The notes: generated by a model from the sequence alone, not told the origin. A DNA stretch of 64,000 nucleotides from Pontimicrobium aquaticum (GCF_005047595.1 NZ_SUPL01000002.1:434001-498000); one strand, 5' to 3'; numbered from the stretch's first letter, positions 53,102 to 62,314 are shown. Made by a program: numbers and translations.

Positions 53102-54115
53102 TTAAAAAATATTTACTTCAGCTTCTAAATTAATATTAAAAATACGTTTTATGGTCTTTTGTATTAGTTTAGATAAATTTAAAATATCTGTCCCTTTAGC
53201 ATTACCGTAGTTTACCAAAACCAAAGCTTGATTTTTATGTACACCATAATTATCAAATGTTTTTCCTTTAAACCCAGCATGTTCAATTAGCCATCCAGCT
53301 GGCACTTTAACCAATTTATTTGAAACATTATAATTTGGTATGTTAGGGAAGTTTTGCTTTAATAAATCGAACTGTTTTTTTGAAATGATTGGATTTTTAA
53401 AAAAGCTACCACTATTTCCAATTTTACTAGGGTCAGGAAGCTTTGATGATCTAATCGCAATAACAGCATTAGAAACATCTTTAATAGTTGGTTTAGTGAT
53501 ATTATTACGTTCTAATTCATTTTTTATAGCACCGTATTCAGTTTTAATGTTATGATGTTGAGTAGAAAGTTTAAAGGTTACACTTAAAATTATATATTGC
53601 CCTTTAAGATCGTTTTTAAAAACAGAATTTCTATAATCAAATTGACAATCTTCTTTTGTAAATGTTCTTATTTCCCCAGAATGTATATCTAGCACCTCAC
53701 ATGATTGAAAAACATCTTTAAGCTCTACACCGTAAGCACCAATGTTTTGTATGGGAGCAGTGCCAACATTTCCAGGTATTAAAGACAAGTTTTCTACACC
53801 ACCATAATTATTATCAATACACCAAAGGACAAATTTATGCCAATTTTCTCCAGCATTAGCTTCTACAGAAACGGTTGAGTCAGTTTTAGAGACTGTTTTA
53901 ATTCCTTTTAGGTTTATATGAAGCACTAGCGACTCTATATTTTTGGTGAGCAGCATATTGCTTCCTCCGCCTAAAATAAATTTATTGGGATAGCCTTTTA
54001 GTTTTAAAATATTCTGGAGTTCATTTATAGTATTAACTGATGCAAAATGCTTTGCCGAAACATCTATTCCAAAAGTATTGTAAGATTTTAGTGATATGTT
54101 TTGTTGAATATTCAC
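53102..54115 (-). CDS. murB: UDP-N-acetylenolpyruvoylglucosamine reductase
   Basis: FAD/NADPH reductase in peptidoglycan precursor synthesis. It has SYNTFGIDVSA at the N-terminus, the FAD-binding ILGGGSNMLLT (about 46-56) and IPGNVGTAPIQNIGAYGVEL. The catalytic Ser/Glu region has GNSGSFFKNPIIS, and the end has PAGWLIEHAGFKG. 337 aa (type I). It starts with GTG overlapping the stop of the aminotransferase gene (TAGTG), so the two are translationally coupled. Confidence 0.95.
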   Translation of the reverse strand: MNIQQNISLKSYNTFGIDVSAKHFASVNTINELQNILKLKGYPNKFILGGGSNMLLTKNIESLVLHINLKGIKTVSKTDSTVSVEANAGENWHKFVLWCIDNNYGGVENLSLIPGNVGTAPIQNIGAYGVELKDVFQSCEVLDIHSGEIRTFTKEDCQFDYRNSVFKNDLKGQYIILSVTFKLSTQHHNIKTEYGAIKNELERNNITKPTIKDVSNAVIAIRSSKLPDPSKIGNSGSFFKNPIISKKQFDLLKQNFPNIPNYNVSNKLVKVPAGWLIEHAGFKGKTFDNYGVHKNQALVLVNYGNAKGTDILNLSKLIQKTIKRIFNINLEAEVNIF

Positions 54116-55305
54116 TAGTCTTTATACACTTTTAAGGCTTCTTTAATAATATTTACAGCTTTAATTAAACTTTCTTTATTTAAAACGTAAGCGATTCTTA
54201 TTTGATTTAAACCAACTCCTGGAGTAGAATAAAACCCAGCAGCTGGAGCAACCATAACTGTTTCATCATTAATATCAAACTTTTCTAAAAGCCATTGTGC
54301 AAATACATCGGCATCATTAATTGGTAATTCTGCAATGCAGTAAAAAGCACCTTTAGGTTTGGCAACTTTTACGCCTTCAATTTTTTGTAGCTCTTCAATA
54401 AGAGTATTTCGTCTATCAACATATTCGTCAATGACTTCATCAAAATAACTTTGAGGTGTTTGTAAAGCAGCCTCACTGGCAATTTGTGCTAAAGTAGGAG
54501 GAGATAATCGAGCTTGTGCAAATTTTAATGCTGTTTGAATAACGTCTTTGTTTTTTGATACTAAGCAGCCTATTCTAGCGCCACACATACTGTACCTTTT
54601 AGAAACGGAGTCAATCATAATGGCATGTTGTTCTAAACCATCTTCCTGCATAATAGAGTAGTGCGTTGCACCATCATAGGCAAATTCTCGATAAACTTCA
54701 TCAGCTATTAAGAATAAATCATGCTTTTTAACTATAGTAGCCAGTTTTTTAATTTCCTCTTTTGAGTATAAATAACCTGTTGGGTTTCCAGGGTTGCAAA
54801 TTAATATGGCTTTGGTTTTTGGTGTAATGAGTTTTTCAAATTCTTCAATTGGAGGTAAAGCAAAATTATCTTCAATTTTTGAAATTACAGGAACTACATT
54901 TACTCCCGAAGCTATTGAAAAACCATTGTAATTGGCATAAAAAGGCTCAGGGATTATGATTTCATCATCAGTATCCATAATGCTTCCAAAAGCAAATAGT
55001 AAAGCCTCGCTGCCTCCAGTAGTTACTATAATGTCATCATGTTTTACATGTATATCATTTTTAGCATAATAATCTGCTATTTTGGTTCTGTAGCCTTCAG
55101 ATCCTTCAGAGCGCGTGTATGCCAAAATATCTAATGAATGTACTTTAACAGCATCTAAGGCTATTTGAGGTGTTTTTATATCTGGTTGACCAATATTTAA
55201 GTGGTAAACTGTTTTTCCTTGTTTATATGCGTTTTCAGCAAATGGCACCAATTTTCTTATTGGTGATTGTGGCATCGCTTTTCCTTTGTTTGATATATTT
55301 GGCAT
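54115..55305 (-). CDS. PLP-dependent aminotransferase (class I/II)
   Basis: 396 residues from the Met at 55305, which precedes SNKGKAMPQSPIRKLVPFAE. It has the aspartate-aminotransferase fold: LNIGQPDIKTP, TTGGSEALLFAFGS, CNPGNPTGYLYS, ADEVYREFAYD and the PLP lysine in DSVSKRYSMCGARIGC. The group includes aspartate and aromatic aminotransferases; the substrate is not certain. The start of the longer frame (55338) is less likely. Operon with murB. Confidence 0.9.
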   Translation of the reverse strand: MPNISNKGKAMPQSPIRKLVPFAENAYKQGKTVYHLNIGQPDIKTPQIALDAVKVHSLDILAYTRSEGSEGYRTKIADYYAKNDIHVKHDDIIVTTGGSEALLFAFGSIMDTDDEIIIPEPFYANYNGFSIASGVNVVPVISKIEDNFALPPIEEFEKLITPKTKAILICNPGNPTGYLYSKEEIKKLATIVKKHDLFLIADEVYREFAYDGATHYSIMQEDGLEQHAIMIDSVSKRYSMCGARIGCLVSKNKDVIQTALKFAQARLSPPTLAQIASEAALQTPQSYFDEVIDEYVDRRNTLIEELQKIEGVKVAKPKGAFYCIAELPINDADVFAQWLLEKFDINDETVMVAPAAGFYSTPGVGLNQIRIAYVLNKESLIKAVNIIKEALKVYKD

Positions 55306-55428
55306 CTTGTAATTTTTAATAGAACTGCAAAGTTGCAAAAAATAATCTTAAAGTTTATTTAAAAAGTAAAGCTTTAGATAGCATTTCTAAAAAAGATTTG
55401 TAAATTGAAATAGTCTATAATTAATTGC

Positions 55429-56766
55429 ATGAAAAAGAGATGTTTAGTTTTTTTAATACTATTTGTATTGAGTTTGTCTGCTTACACACAAAGTAAATAT
55501 ACTTTACAAAATAGTGAGAAGGATAAAATTAGTTTTAAATTAATAAATAATTTAATTGTTATTCCTGTTGAAGTTAATGGTGTGCCATTATCATTCCTTT
55601 TAGATACTGGAGTTAGTAAAGCCATAATTTTCAATTTTGTGAATGTTTCAGATGAGCTTAAAATTAACCGTACTGAGGAATTTTTTTTAAGAGGCTTAGG
55701 TGAGGGAGATACAGTTCAAGCTCTTAAATCTAGTGATAACATATTTAAAATAGGAGATGCTGTAAATATTGAGCAGGATGTTTTTACAATTTTTGATCCT
55801 TCTTTAAATTTTACACCTCAGTTAGGAATACCTATTCATGGCATCATTGGATATGATTTATTAAAAGACTTTGTAGTAGAAATAAACTACTCAAAAAAGC
55901 AAATAGTATTGCACGATCCTGATTTTTATCAACCCAAAAAATGTAAAAAATGTGAGACTTTCAATCTAGATTTTTCCACAAAAAAACCATTTATAAATGG
56001 AAGTGTTGCTATAAGAGATAATGAAAAAAGTGTACCTGTAAAGCTTTTAATAGATAGTGGTGGAAGTGATGCACTTTGGTTGTTTAAAGATAAAGAACAC
56101 AATATTAATGTGCCTACAAGGTATTTTGATGACTTCTTAGGTAGAGGATTAAGTGGTAGTGTTTATGGTAAACGCTCAAAAATTAGTAGATTTTCAATTG
56201 GAAGTTTTACTCTTGAGTCTGTGAATACTGCTTTTCCTGATTCTACTTCAATTGCTTTTGCAAAAAAATTCAAAGAAAGAAATGGAAGCTTAGGAGGCGA
56301 AATTTTAAAACGCTTTAATGTGATTTTTGATTACTCTAATAAGAAAATTACTTTACGAAAAAACAGCAGCTTTAAAGAACCGTTTTATTATAATAAAAGT
56401 GGTATTTCTCTTGAACATAGTGGTATGAGAGTTGTTAAAGAATTAGATAAAAAACAAGCTAAAATGCCTTATGGAACAACTAATAATAGTGCAGGAGGAA
56501 ATATTATTAATCTTTCTAAATCATACAAATATGTACTAGCGCCTTCATTGGCTATTGTAGAGTTAAGAAAAGGTTCTCCAGCTGAAAAAGCAGGATTAAG
56601 ACTTGATGATATTATATTAAGTGTTAATAATAAAGATGTTCATTTGTATTCTATCCAAGAAGTTATACAATTATTTTACGGTCCAGATGGTAAACGAGTA
56701 AGGATGATAATAGATAGAAATGGAGTGCAAATGAAGTTTAGTTTTCAGTTAGAAAGTATGTTCTAA
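55429..56766 (+). CDS. Aspartyl protease with PDZ domain, secreted
   Basis: 445 residues, secreted (signal 1-22, ending SAYTQ). Two retropepsin-like lobes each carry the D[T/S]G active-site motif: LSFLLDTGVSKAI (about 57-62) and VKLLIDSGGSDALWLF (about 209-216). A C-terminal PDZ domain (about 365-435; ELRKGSPAEKAGLRLDDIILSVNNKD) follows. The two-lobe plus PDZ design is common in Bacteroidota but uncharacterised. It could act as an envelope protease that recognises C-termini. Confidence 0.85.
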   Translation: MKKRCLVFLILFVLSLSAYTQSKYTLQNSEKDKISFKLINNLIVIPVEVNGVPLSFLLDTGVSKAIIFNFVNVSDELKINRTEEFFLRGLGEGDTVQALKSSDNIFKIGDAVNIEQDVFTIFDPSLNFTPQLGIPIHGIIGYDLLKDFVVEINYSKKQIVLHDPDFYQPKKCKKCETFNLDFSTKKPFINGSVAIRDNEKSVPVKLLIDSGGSDALWLFKDKEHNINVPTRYFDDFLGRGLSGSVYGKRSKISRFSIGSFTLESVNTAFPDSTSIAFAKKFKERNGSLGGEILKRFNVIFDYSNKKITLRKNSSFKEPFYYNKSGISLEHSGMRVVKELDKKQAKMPYGTTNNSAGGNIINLSKSYKYVLAPSLAIVELRKGSPAEKAGLRLDDIILSVNNKDVHLYSIQEVIQLFYGPDGKRVRMIIDRNGVQMKFSFQLESMF

Positions 56767-56768
56767 AA

Positions 56769-56794
56769 AAAAATCCTCCTATTGGAGGATTTTT
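56769..56794 (+). terminator. Terminator of the aspartyl protease gene
   Basis: 11-bp perfect inverted repeat AAAAATCCTCC / GGAGGATTTTT with a 4-base loop TATT, three bases after the stop codon. Confidence 0.9.
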
Positions 56795-56860
56795 GTATGT
56801 TGGGTATAACGTTCTTATTGTTCTAAAACACTTTTACTGTTCTTTTCTAAGACACTGCTT

Positions 56861-57241
56861 TTACTTTGGGTCTATTACATTTCCTTTAATTTTTAAAGCA
56901 ACTGTAGGAGTCTCAGCGTTAGATGTAACAGTAATGGTTTTTCTAATAGGCATTACTCTATTAGTGTCATACTTTACTGTAATTTCACCAGTTTGTCCAG
57001 CCATAATAGGTTCTTTTGGCCAAGAAGGAACAGTACAACCACAGCTAGATTTAACTTTAGTTATAATTAAGGGAGCTTCACCAGTATTTGTAAATTCAAA
57101 TACGCGAACACCATTAGCACCTTTTTCAATTGTACCGTAGTCAATAGTTTCAGTTTTAAACTTGATTTTTGCAACTTTATCTTGAGCAGATACTGCAAAA
57201 CCAATCATTCCAACGAATAATAAGATTACTAATTTTTTCAT
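56861..57241 (-). CDS. DUF1573 secreted protein
   Basis: 126 residues from the Met at 57241 with a signal peptide (VILLFVGMIGFAVSAQ). The Ig-like DUF1573 domain follows: VFEFTNTGEAPLIITKVKSSCGCTVPSW (conserved CGC in the hallmark SSCGCT), AGQTGEITVKYD and a final strand LKIKGNV. Its cysteine pair may bind a metal or form a disulfide. Family function unknown. Single gene, divergent from valS. Confidence 0.9.
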   Translation of the reverse strand: MKKLVILLFVGMIGFAVSAQDKVAKIKFKTETIDYGTIEKGANGVRVFEFTNTGEAPLIITKVKSSCGCTVPSWPKEPIMAGQTGEITVKYDTNRVMPIRKTITVTSNAETPTVALKIKGNVIDPK

Positions 57242-57387
57242 CATTTTAGTTTTTAAATCATTGTAAACATACATACATTTTTAGCAATCTACAAAAATAT
57301 TAGACGTAATACATTCTTGATTATGCATTCAACACATAGTTAAGGATATTATTAAGTCAATTAATTTCGCAGAAAACAAAATATACC

Positions 57388-57395
57388 TACTTTTG
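57388..57395 (+). promoter_or_regulatory. -7 promoter box of valS
   Basis: TACTTTTG, followed by CACAT, 31 bases before the valS ATG. A TTTC lies 19 bases upstream at the -33 position. It matches the TAnnTTTG rule. Confidence 0.5.
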
Positions 57396-57425
57396 CACAT
57401 TATTATTCAAAAACTATTCCAAAGT

Positions 57426-60059
57426 ATGTCTATTCCATCACAATATGATGCAAATAATGTAGAAAACAAGTGGTACGATTACTGGATGAAACACAACTAT
57501 TTTCATTCAGAACCAGATGAAAGAGAACCATATACTATAGTCATTCCTCCACCTAATGTTACAGGCGTATTGCATATGGGACATATGCTAAATAATACGT
57601 TGCAAGATGTATTAATTCGTCGTGCACGCTTGTTAGGAAAAAATGCATGTTGGGTTCCTGGAACAGACCACGCATCTATTGCTACTGAAGCAAAGGTTGT
57701 TGCAAAACTTAAGGAGCAAGGAATAGATAAAAATGATTTGTCTCGAGACGAATTTTTAAAACATGCCTGGGACTGGACACACGAGTATGGAGGTGTAATT
57801 TTAGAGCAGCTTAAAAAGTTGGGATGTTCTTGTGATTGGGGTCGTACAAAGTTTACGATGGATGAGGATATGAGCGAAGCGGTTATTAATGTTTTTGTGG
57901 ACTTATATAACAAAGGCTTAATTTATCGTGGTTACCGAATGGTAAACTGGGATCCTGAAGCTAAAACAACCCTATCTGACGAAGAAGTTGAGTATATCGA
58001 TAAACAAGGAAAATTATACCACGTTGCATATAAAATAAAAGACTCTAACGAGGTTGTCACTATTGCAACGACACGTCCTGAGACTATTTTAGGTGATACA
58101 GCAATTTGTATCAATCCAAATGATGAAAGATATATACACTTAAAAGGTAAAAAGGTAATTGTACCTATTTGTAATAGAGAAATTCCAATAATTGAAGACG
58201 ATTATGTAGATATGGAGTTTGGTACTGGTTGTTTAAAAATTACGCCAGCGCATGATGTAAATGATAAAGAGATAGGTGATAAGCACAACCTAGATGTTAT
58301 AGATATTTTTAATGACGATGCGACGCTTAATAGCTTTGGATTACATTATGAGGGGAAAAACCGTTTTGAAGCAAGAAAGGAGATTGTTAAAGAACTAGAA
58401 ATCTTAGGTTGCTTAACTAAAGTTGAAGATTATAATAATAGAGTAGGTATTTCTGAGCGTACAAAAGCCATTATAGAACCACGTTTAAGCGACCAATGGT
58501 TTTTAAAAATGGAAGATTTAGTAAAACCTGCAATTTCAGCTGTTTTAGAAACAGGAGATATTAAGTTTTTTCCAAAGAAAATAGAAAACACCTACAGACA
58601 TTGGATGACCAATATTCGTGATTGGAATATTTCTCGTCAATTACTTTGGGGACAACAAATTCCAGCGTATTATTATGGCGATGGTATTGAAGATTTTGTT
58701 GTAGCGAAATCAATTGATGAGGCACTTACAAAAGCAAAAGAAAAAACTCAAAGCACAGCGTTAACTGTTGGTGATTTAACTCAAGAATCAGATGTGGTTG
58801 ATACATGGTTCTCATCTTGGTTATGGCCAATAAGTGTGTTTGATGGTATTAGACATCCAGAGAATAAAGATATAGCATACTATTATCCAACAAACGATTT
58901 GGTTACTGGACCAGACATTATTTTCTTTTGGGTAGCACGTATGATTATTTCTGGCTATGAGTATAAAAATGAAAAGCCTTTCAATAATGTATATTTTACA
59001 GGAATAGTACGTGACAAGCAAGGACGAAAAATGTCTAAGCAGTTAGGAAACTCGCCAGATGCCTTAAAGTTAATAGAAACTTACGGAGCCGATGGTGTAA
59101 GGGCAGGAATGCTATTATTAAGTTCAGGTGCTGGAAACGATTTGTTATTTGATGAAGAAAAATGTCAGCAAGGAAAAGCCTTTGCTAACAAAATATGGAA
59201 TGCCTTTAGATTAATAAATGGTTGGGAAGTAGCCAACATCGAGCAACCAGAATATGCTAAAATAGCTATTGATTGGTACGAAAATAAATTCCAAGAAACC
59301 TTAGCAGTTATTGAAGATCATTTTAGCAAATACCGCTTAAGTGATGCGTTGATGGAAACTTATAAGCTTATCTGGAACGACTTCTGTTCGTGGTTGTTAG
59401 AGATGGTTAAGCCAGCTTATCAGCAACCAATAGATAAAACAACGTTTGATGCTGTAATTACTATTTTAGAAAATAACTTAAAAATATTACATCCATTTAT
59501 GCCTTTCCTAACGGAAGAGATTTGGCAACATATTGCTAAACGTTCACCTGAAGAAGCTTTAATAGTTGCTAAATGGCCTGAAAGTAGAAAAATAGATAAA
59601 ACTATTATTAAAGCATTTGATTTTGCATCGGAAGTTATTTCAGGAATTCGTACCATTAGAAAGCAAAAAAATATTGTCTTTAAAGATGCTATTGAATTAT
59701 CGGTTTTAAATAACGAAAATGCTCCTAATGGATTTGATGTAGTTATTAAAAAACTAGGTAATGTCTCTAACTTAAATTATACTGATACTGCTATTGATGG
59801 AGCTTTAACTTTTAGAGTAAAATCTAACGAGTATTTTGTGCCAATGCAAGGGAGTATTGATGTGGAAGCTGAAATAGCAAAGCTCACAGAAGAGTTAAAC
59901 TACACTGAAGGCTTTTTGAAATCGGTACAAAAGAAACTAGCTAACGAGCGTTTTGTAAACAATGCACCAGAGCAAGTAGTAGCTAGCGAAAAGAAAAAAG
60001 AGGCAGATGCTTTGGCAAAAATTGAAACGATTAAAGCGAGTTTAGCTAGTTTGAATTAA
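57426..60059 (+). CDS. valS: Valyl-tRNA synthetase
   Basis: Charges tRNA-Val with editing of threonine. It has a class I HIGH motif in PPPNVTGVLHMGHML (about 45-58), KMSKS-type GRKMSKQLGNSPD (about 540), an editing domain between them, and a C-terminal coiled-coil arm starting near 810 (MQGSIDVEAEIAKLTEEL). 877 aa. The ATG at 57426 (MSIPSQYDANNVENKWY) is the family start; a TTG upstream at 57393 overlaps the promoter. Confidence 0.96.
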   Translation: MSIPSQYDANNVENKWYDYWMKHNYFHSEPDEREPYTIVIPPPNVTGVLHMGHMLNNTLQDVLIRRARLLGKNACWVPGTDHASIATEAKVVAKLKEQGIDKNDLSRDEFLKHAWDWTHEYGGVILEQLKKLGCSCDWGRTKFTMDEDMSEAVINVFVDLYNKGLIYRGYRMVNWDPEAKTTLSDEEVEYIDKQGKLYHVAYKIKDSNEVVTIATTRPETILGDTAICINPNDERYIHLKGKKVIVPICNREIPIIEDDYVDMEFGTGCLKITPAHDVNDKEIGDKHNLDVIDIFNDDATLNSFGLHYEGKNRFEARKEIVKELEILGCLTKVEDYNNRVGISERTKAIIEPRLSDQWFLKMEDLVKPAISAVLETGDIKFFPKKIENTYRHWMTNIRDWNISRQLLWGQQIPAYYYGDGIEDFVVAKSIDEALTKAKEKTQSTALTVGDLTQESDVVDTWFSSWLWPISVFDGIRHPENKDIAYYYPTNDLVTGPDIIFFWVARMIISGYEYKNEKPFNNVYFTGIVRDKQGRKMSKQLGNSPDALKLIETYGADGVRAGMLLLSSGAGNDLLFDEEKCQQGKAFANKIWNAFRLINGWEVANIEQPEYAKIAIDWYENKFQETLAVIEDHFSKYRLSDALMETYKLIWNDFCSWLLEMVKPAYQQPIDKTTFDAVITILENNLKILHPFMPFLTEEIWQHIAKRSPEEALIVAKWPESRKIDKTIIKAFDFASEVISGIRTIRKQKNIVFKDAIELSVLNNENAPNGFDVVIKKLGNVSNLNYTDTAIDGALTFRVKSNEYFVPMQGSIDVEAEIAKLTEELNYTEGFLKSVQKKLANERFVNNAPEQVVASEKKKEADALAKIETIKASLASLN

Positions 60060-60062
60060 TCT

Positions 60063-60096
60063 TGTCATTGCGAGGAGTTTATGACGTGGCAATCTT
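60063..60096. repeat. REP-like element after valS
   Basis: TGTCATTGCGAGGAGT...GACGTGGCAATCTTTT, an imperfect inverted repeat with TTGC/GCAA arms. This TGTCATTGCGAG-type sequence is a pattern I associate with dispersed intergenic elements in flavobacteria; not confirmed here by a search. A fragment GGAATGACA lies at 60146. Confidence 0.45.
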
Positions 60097-60190
60097 TTAA
60101 ATAAATCTTATTGTTTAATTTAGTGAATTGGGTGTTAAAAGTGCGGAATGACAGATTAGAGAATTAGGATTTTATAAGCGAGAACTAGCC

Positions 60191-60216
60191 ATTGTTGTAC
60201 AACGTTTTTATTTAAT
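60191..60216. repeat. Direct repeat, copy 1 (right at the end of the lipoprotein gene)
   Basis: The sequence ATTGTTGTACAACGTTTT continues with TATTTAAT (60209-60216) and overlaps the minus-strand stop codon (60208-60210). It matches the copy at 60939 in 21 of 26 positions. It includes the short palindrome GTTGTACAAC. Confidence 0.5.
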
Positions 60217-60933
60217 ATTTTTTTCGGACATCAGTTGTTTCTTCACTTTTGGATTATTCATTATTGATTTCTTGAAGTCTTTAAAATCCCCATAATTATT
60301 CGGTGAATCTTTTATTTGTTCATATAGGAACGATTTGTCTGTTTGGGGATAAATTATGATAGTTTCTCCAAATCTTAAATCAAAAAGTTTCATATTAAGA
60401 AGCAAAGTAGAAAATCCATCTGGACTTGCAGAAAATACCCAATCAAATTCATTATTTATTACTTTAAATATTCCTTGTGCTGTCAAATAGGGATAATTTC
60501 GAGAATCAACCAATGTAGTTTCTTCTGCACCCTTGTCATTTGTTAAAATCAGTAAGGTTAGTTTATTGATTATTTTTTCGCTTTCAGGGTTTTCATATTC
60601 TCCAATTCTAACACCTTTAAAAACTGTTGAGTCCATTTCAATTGAAAACGGAATACTGGATACAGAGTAGTCATATTCAGCTACTGGAAAAGGTGATTTG
60701 TTTAAAGGATAACTCTGGAAAATTTCAGAATACTTATTATATGTTTCAATGTCTTGATTAAATAGCTTTATGTCCCATTTATTAGTATCAAGATGTTGAA
60801 TAGCTCTATTGTTTAATTTTTCAACATCCCATTTCTTTTTTTCAGCTGTTTGAGCAACCGAATTCGATTTTTCTCTCTCTTGACAAGAATGAAAGAGAAT
60901 TCCCAAAATTATTATTAGTAACTTTTTTGTCAT
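60208..60933 (-). CDS. Lipoprotein of unknown function (possible cassette gene)
   Basis: 241 residues from the ATG at 60933; a TTG two codons earlier is weak. Lipobox LGILFHSC (Cys about 17), then a soluble, largely polar domain (NKWDIKLFNQDIETYNKYSEIF, RNYPYLTAQGIFKVINNEFDWVFSAS, LLLNMKLFDLRFGETIIIYP). I recognise no family. It stands alone between valS and the VOC pseudogene, and a 26-base direct repeat lies at each end, so the gene may have arrived as a unit. Expression signals are not obvious. Confidence 0.6.
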   Translation of the reverse strand: MTKKLLIIILGILFHSCQEREKSNSVAQTAEKKKWDVEKLNNRAIQHLDTNKWDIKLFNQDIETYNKYSEIFQSYPLNKSPFPVAEYDYSVSSIPFSIEMDSTVFKGVRIGEYENPESEKIINKLTLLILTNDKGAEETTLVDSRNYPYLTAQGIFKVINNEFDWVFSASPDGFSTLLLNMKLFDLRFGETIIIYPQTDKSFLYEQIKDSPNNYGDFKDFKKSIMNNPKVKKQLMSEKNIK

Positions 60934-60938
60934 TTTCA

Positions 60939-60964
60939 AATGTTGTATAATGTTTTGTTTTAAT
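60939..60964. repeat. Direct repeat, copy 2 (just upstream of the lipoprotein gene)
   Basis: AATGTTGTATAATGTTTT followed by GTTTTAAT (60957-60964), 21 of 26 identical to the copy at 60191 and in the same orientation. It begins 5 bases beyond the start codon of the lipoprotein gene. Confidence 0.5.
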
Positions 60965-61011
60965 TAATTATATCTGTCGTTAAACGAAGTTCGGTTTTTT
61001 TTCTTATGAGA

Positions 61012-61394
61012 TCAAGGAAGCTTACTTCTTAAACTTACCAATATGTCATAGCCCACCTGAGGGAGATCATGCATAAAAAATTCATTTCCCCAATCGTTGT
61101 AATGTATATTGGTTACTCTTACATTTTTTTGTTTTTTATCAAGATGTAAGCTTATTATCATATCTAAATGTTGTTGTAAGTTACCAACTTCTAAAAATAA
61201 CATGGAGTTATCAACCCAATCTTTTACATAAGCGTTTTGTAAATAAAACCCAAAATTACCTAGTTTAAAGTAAGACATTTTAGGTGAGGTTATTATTTTA
61301 TTTCTTCAAAACCTAAATCTAAATAGAAATTCCTTGATTCGTTATAGTTTTTCGCGCCAATAAATGCTCGTATAGATTTTACATTGTACGCCAT
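61012..61394 (-). pseudogene. VOC/glyoxalase-family pseudogene
   Basis: Reading from the ATG at 61394, MAYNVKSIRAFIGAKNYNESRNFYLDLGFEE is a normal VOC start, but two stop codons (TAA TAA, 61290-61295) follow at once. One missing base in the A-run at 61296-61299 (minus strand) shifts the frame. The rest continues as SPKMSYFKLGNFGFYLQNAYV... NEFFMHD. After HD a second shift (two extra bases, 61064-61065) and a TGG-to-TGA nonsense change (61046-61048) break the expected PSG-L-W-HIGKFKK ending. The ancestral stop lies at 61022-61024. Three lesions argue for real decay. Confidence 0.85.
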
Positions 61395-61397
61395 AAG

Positions 61398-61664
61398 TTA
61401 CTTTCGATATAAAAAATAGTTATTAACTAACTCGATATAATGCTGTTTGGCTGTATCTTGGCTTATGTCTTCAGCTTGAAATAATGCATTGGTTTTAAAG
61501 GCATTAATTAATGGTTCACGGCTTTTAGGTCTGCCATAATCATTAGTTGCTTTTTTGTAATAAGCATAAAGTTTAAGTAAAGTATCTGCAGGGAAAGGTT
61601 CTTTATGCGCATTGATTCTATCAACAGCTTCTCTAAATTTTATGTCTAACTCTTCCGAAGTCAT
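61398..61664 (-). CDS. Acyl-CoA-binding protein
   Basis: 88 residues, the four-helix ACBP fold: FREAVDRINAHKEPFPADTLLKLYAYYKKATNDYG in which the LYAYYKKAT stretch is the acyl-CoA signature (Tyr/Lys contacts about 33-40), and DTAKQHYIELVNNYF. It binds acyl-CoA esters. It overlaps the psd stop by one base (TAATG), so it belongs to the phospholipid operon. ACBP is mostly eukaryotic but is known in flavobacteria. Confidence 0.88.
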   Translation of the reverse strand: MTSEELDIKFREAVDRINAHKEPFPADTLLKLYAYYKKATNDYGRPKSREPLINAFKTNALFQAEDISQDTAKQHYIELVNNYFLYRK

Positions 61665-62314
61665 TACTTATGTGCAATTATACTTTCGCCTCCGCGAACT
61701 TTTTGGTTAAGTTTCACTTTAATATTTGCATCTAAAGGTAAAAATACATCAACTCTAGATCCAAATTTAATGAATCCTTGATCTTTACCTTGGGTAACTT
61801 TGTCGTTTTTATTTGCATAGTTTACAATGCGTTTTGCTAATGCTCCAGCAATTTGCCTAAACAATACATTTCCAAAAACTTTATTTTCTACCACTACGGT
61901 TGTTCGTTCGTTTTCGGTACTAGATTTGGGGTGCCATGCTACCAAATATTTCCCAGGATGATATTTACTATATACAACTTTACCACCAATTGGATAACGT
62001 GTTACATGCACATTTATTGGAGACATAAACACACTTACTTGTATGCGTTTGTCTTTAAAAAATTCAGGTTCTTCAACTTCTTCAATTACAACTACTTTAC
62101 CATCAACTGGAGACACTACATTATTGTCATTTAATTGTGTTTGACGTTTTGGGTTTCTAAAAAATTGTAAAATGAGAACGAAACATATTAAAAAAGCTAT
62201 TTGCAATAACATTCGTAACCACAAAATAGTTATAAACTCATCAGCTAGTATCGTTGCAGTTACAATAATTGCTGTAGTAATAATGATGATTTTATGGCCT
62301 TCTTTATGAAACAT
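61664..62314 (-). CDS. psd: Phosphatidylserine decarboxylase (short bacterial type)
   Basis: 216 residues: two hydrophobic helices at the start (about 9-45), then the core SPVDGKVVVIEEVEE, MSPINVHVTRYPIGGKV and the self-cleavage site FIKFGSRVDVFLP (the Ser of GS becomes the pyruvoyl group, about 189). Makes phosphatidylethanolamine. It overlaps cdsA by 11 bases and ACBP by one base. Confidence 0.93.
   Translation of the reverse strand: MFHKEGHKIIIITTAIIVTATILADEFITILWLRMLLQIAFLICFVLILQFFRNPKRQTQLNDNNVVSPVDGKVVVIEEVEEPEFFKDKRIQVSVFMSPINVHVTRYPIGGKVVYSKYHPGKYLVAWHPKSSTENERTTVVVENKVFGNVLFRQIAGALAKRIVNYANKNDKVTQGKDQGFIKFGSRVDVFLPLDANIKVKLNQKVRGGESIIAHK

Noticed and set aside
57393-57425. TTG start of valS at 57393
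   Set aside because: It overlaps the -7 promoter box TACTTTTG, and homologs start at the MSIPSQYDANN position.
61012-61278. 88-codon frame as a small intact gene
   Set aside because: Its sequence continues an upstream VOC start in another frame, and the end is also shifted, so it is part of a pseudogene.
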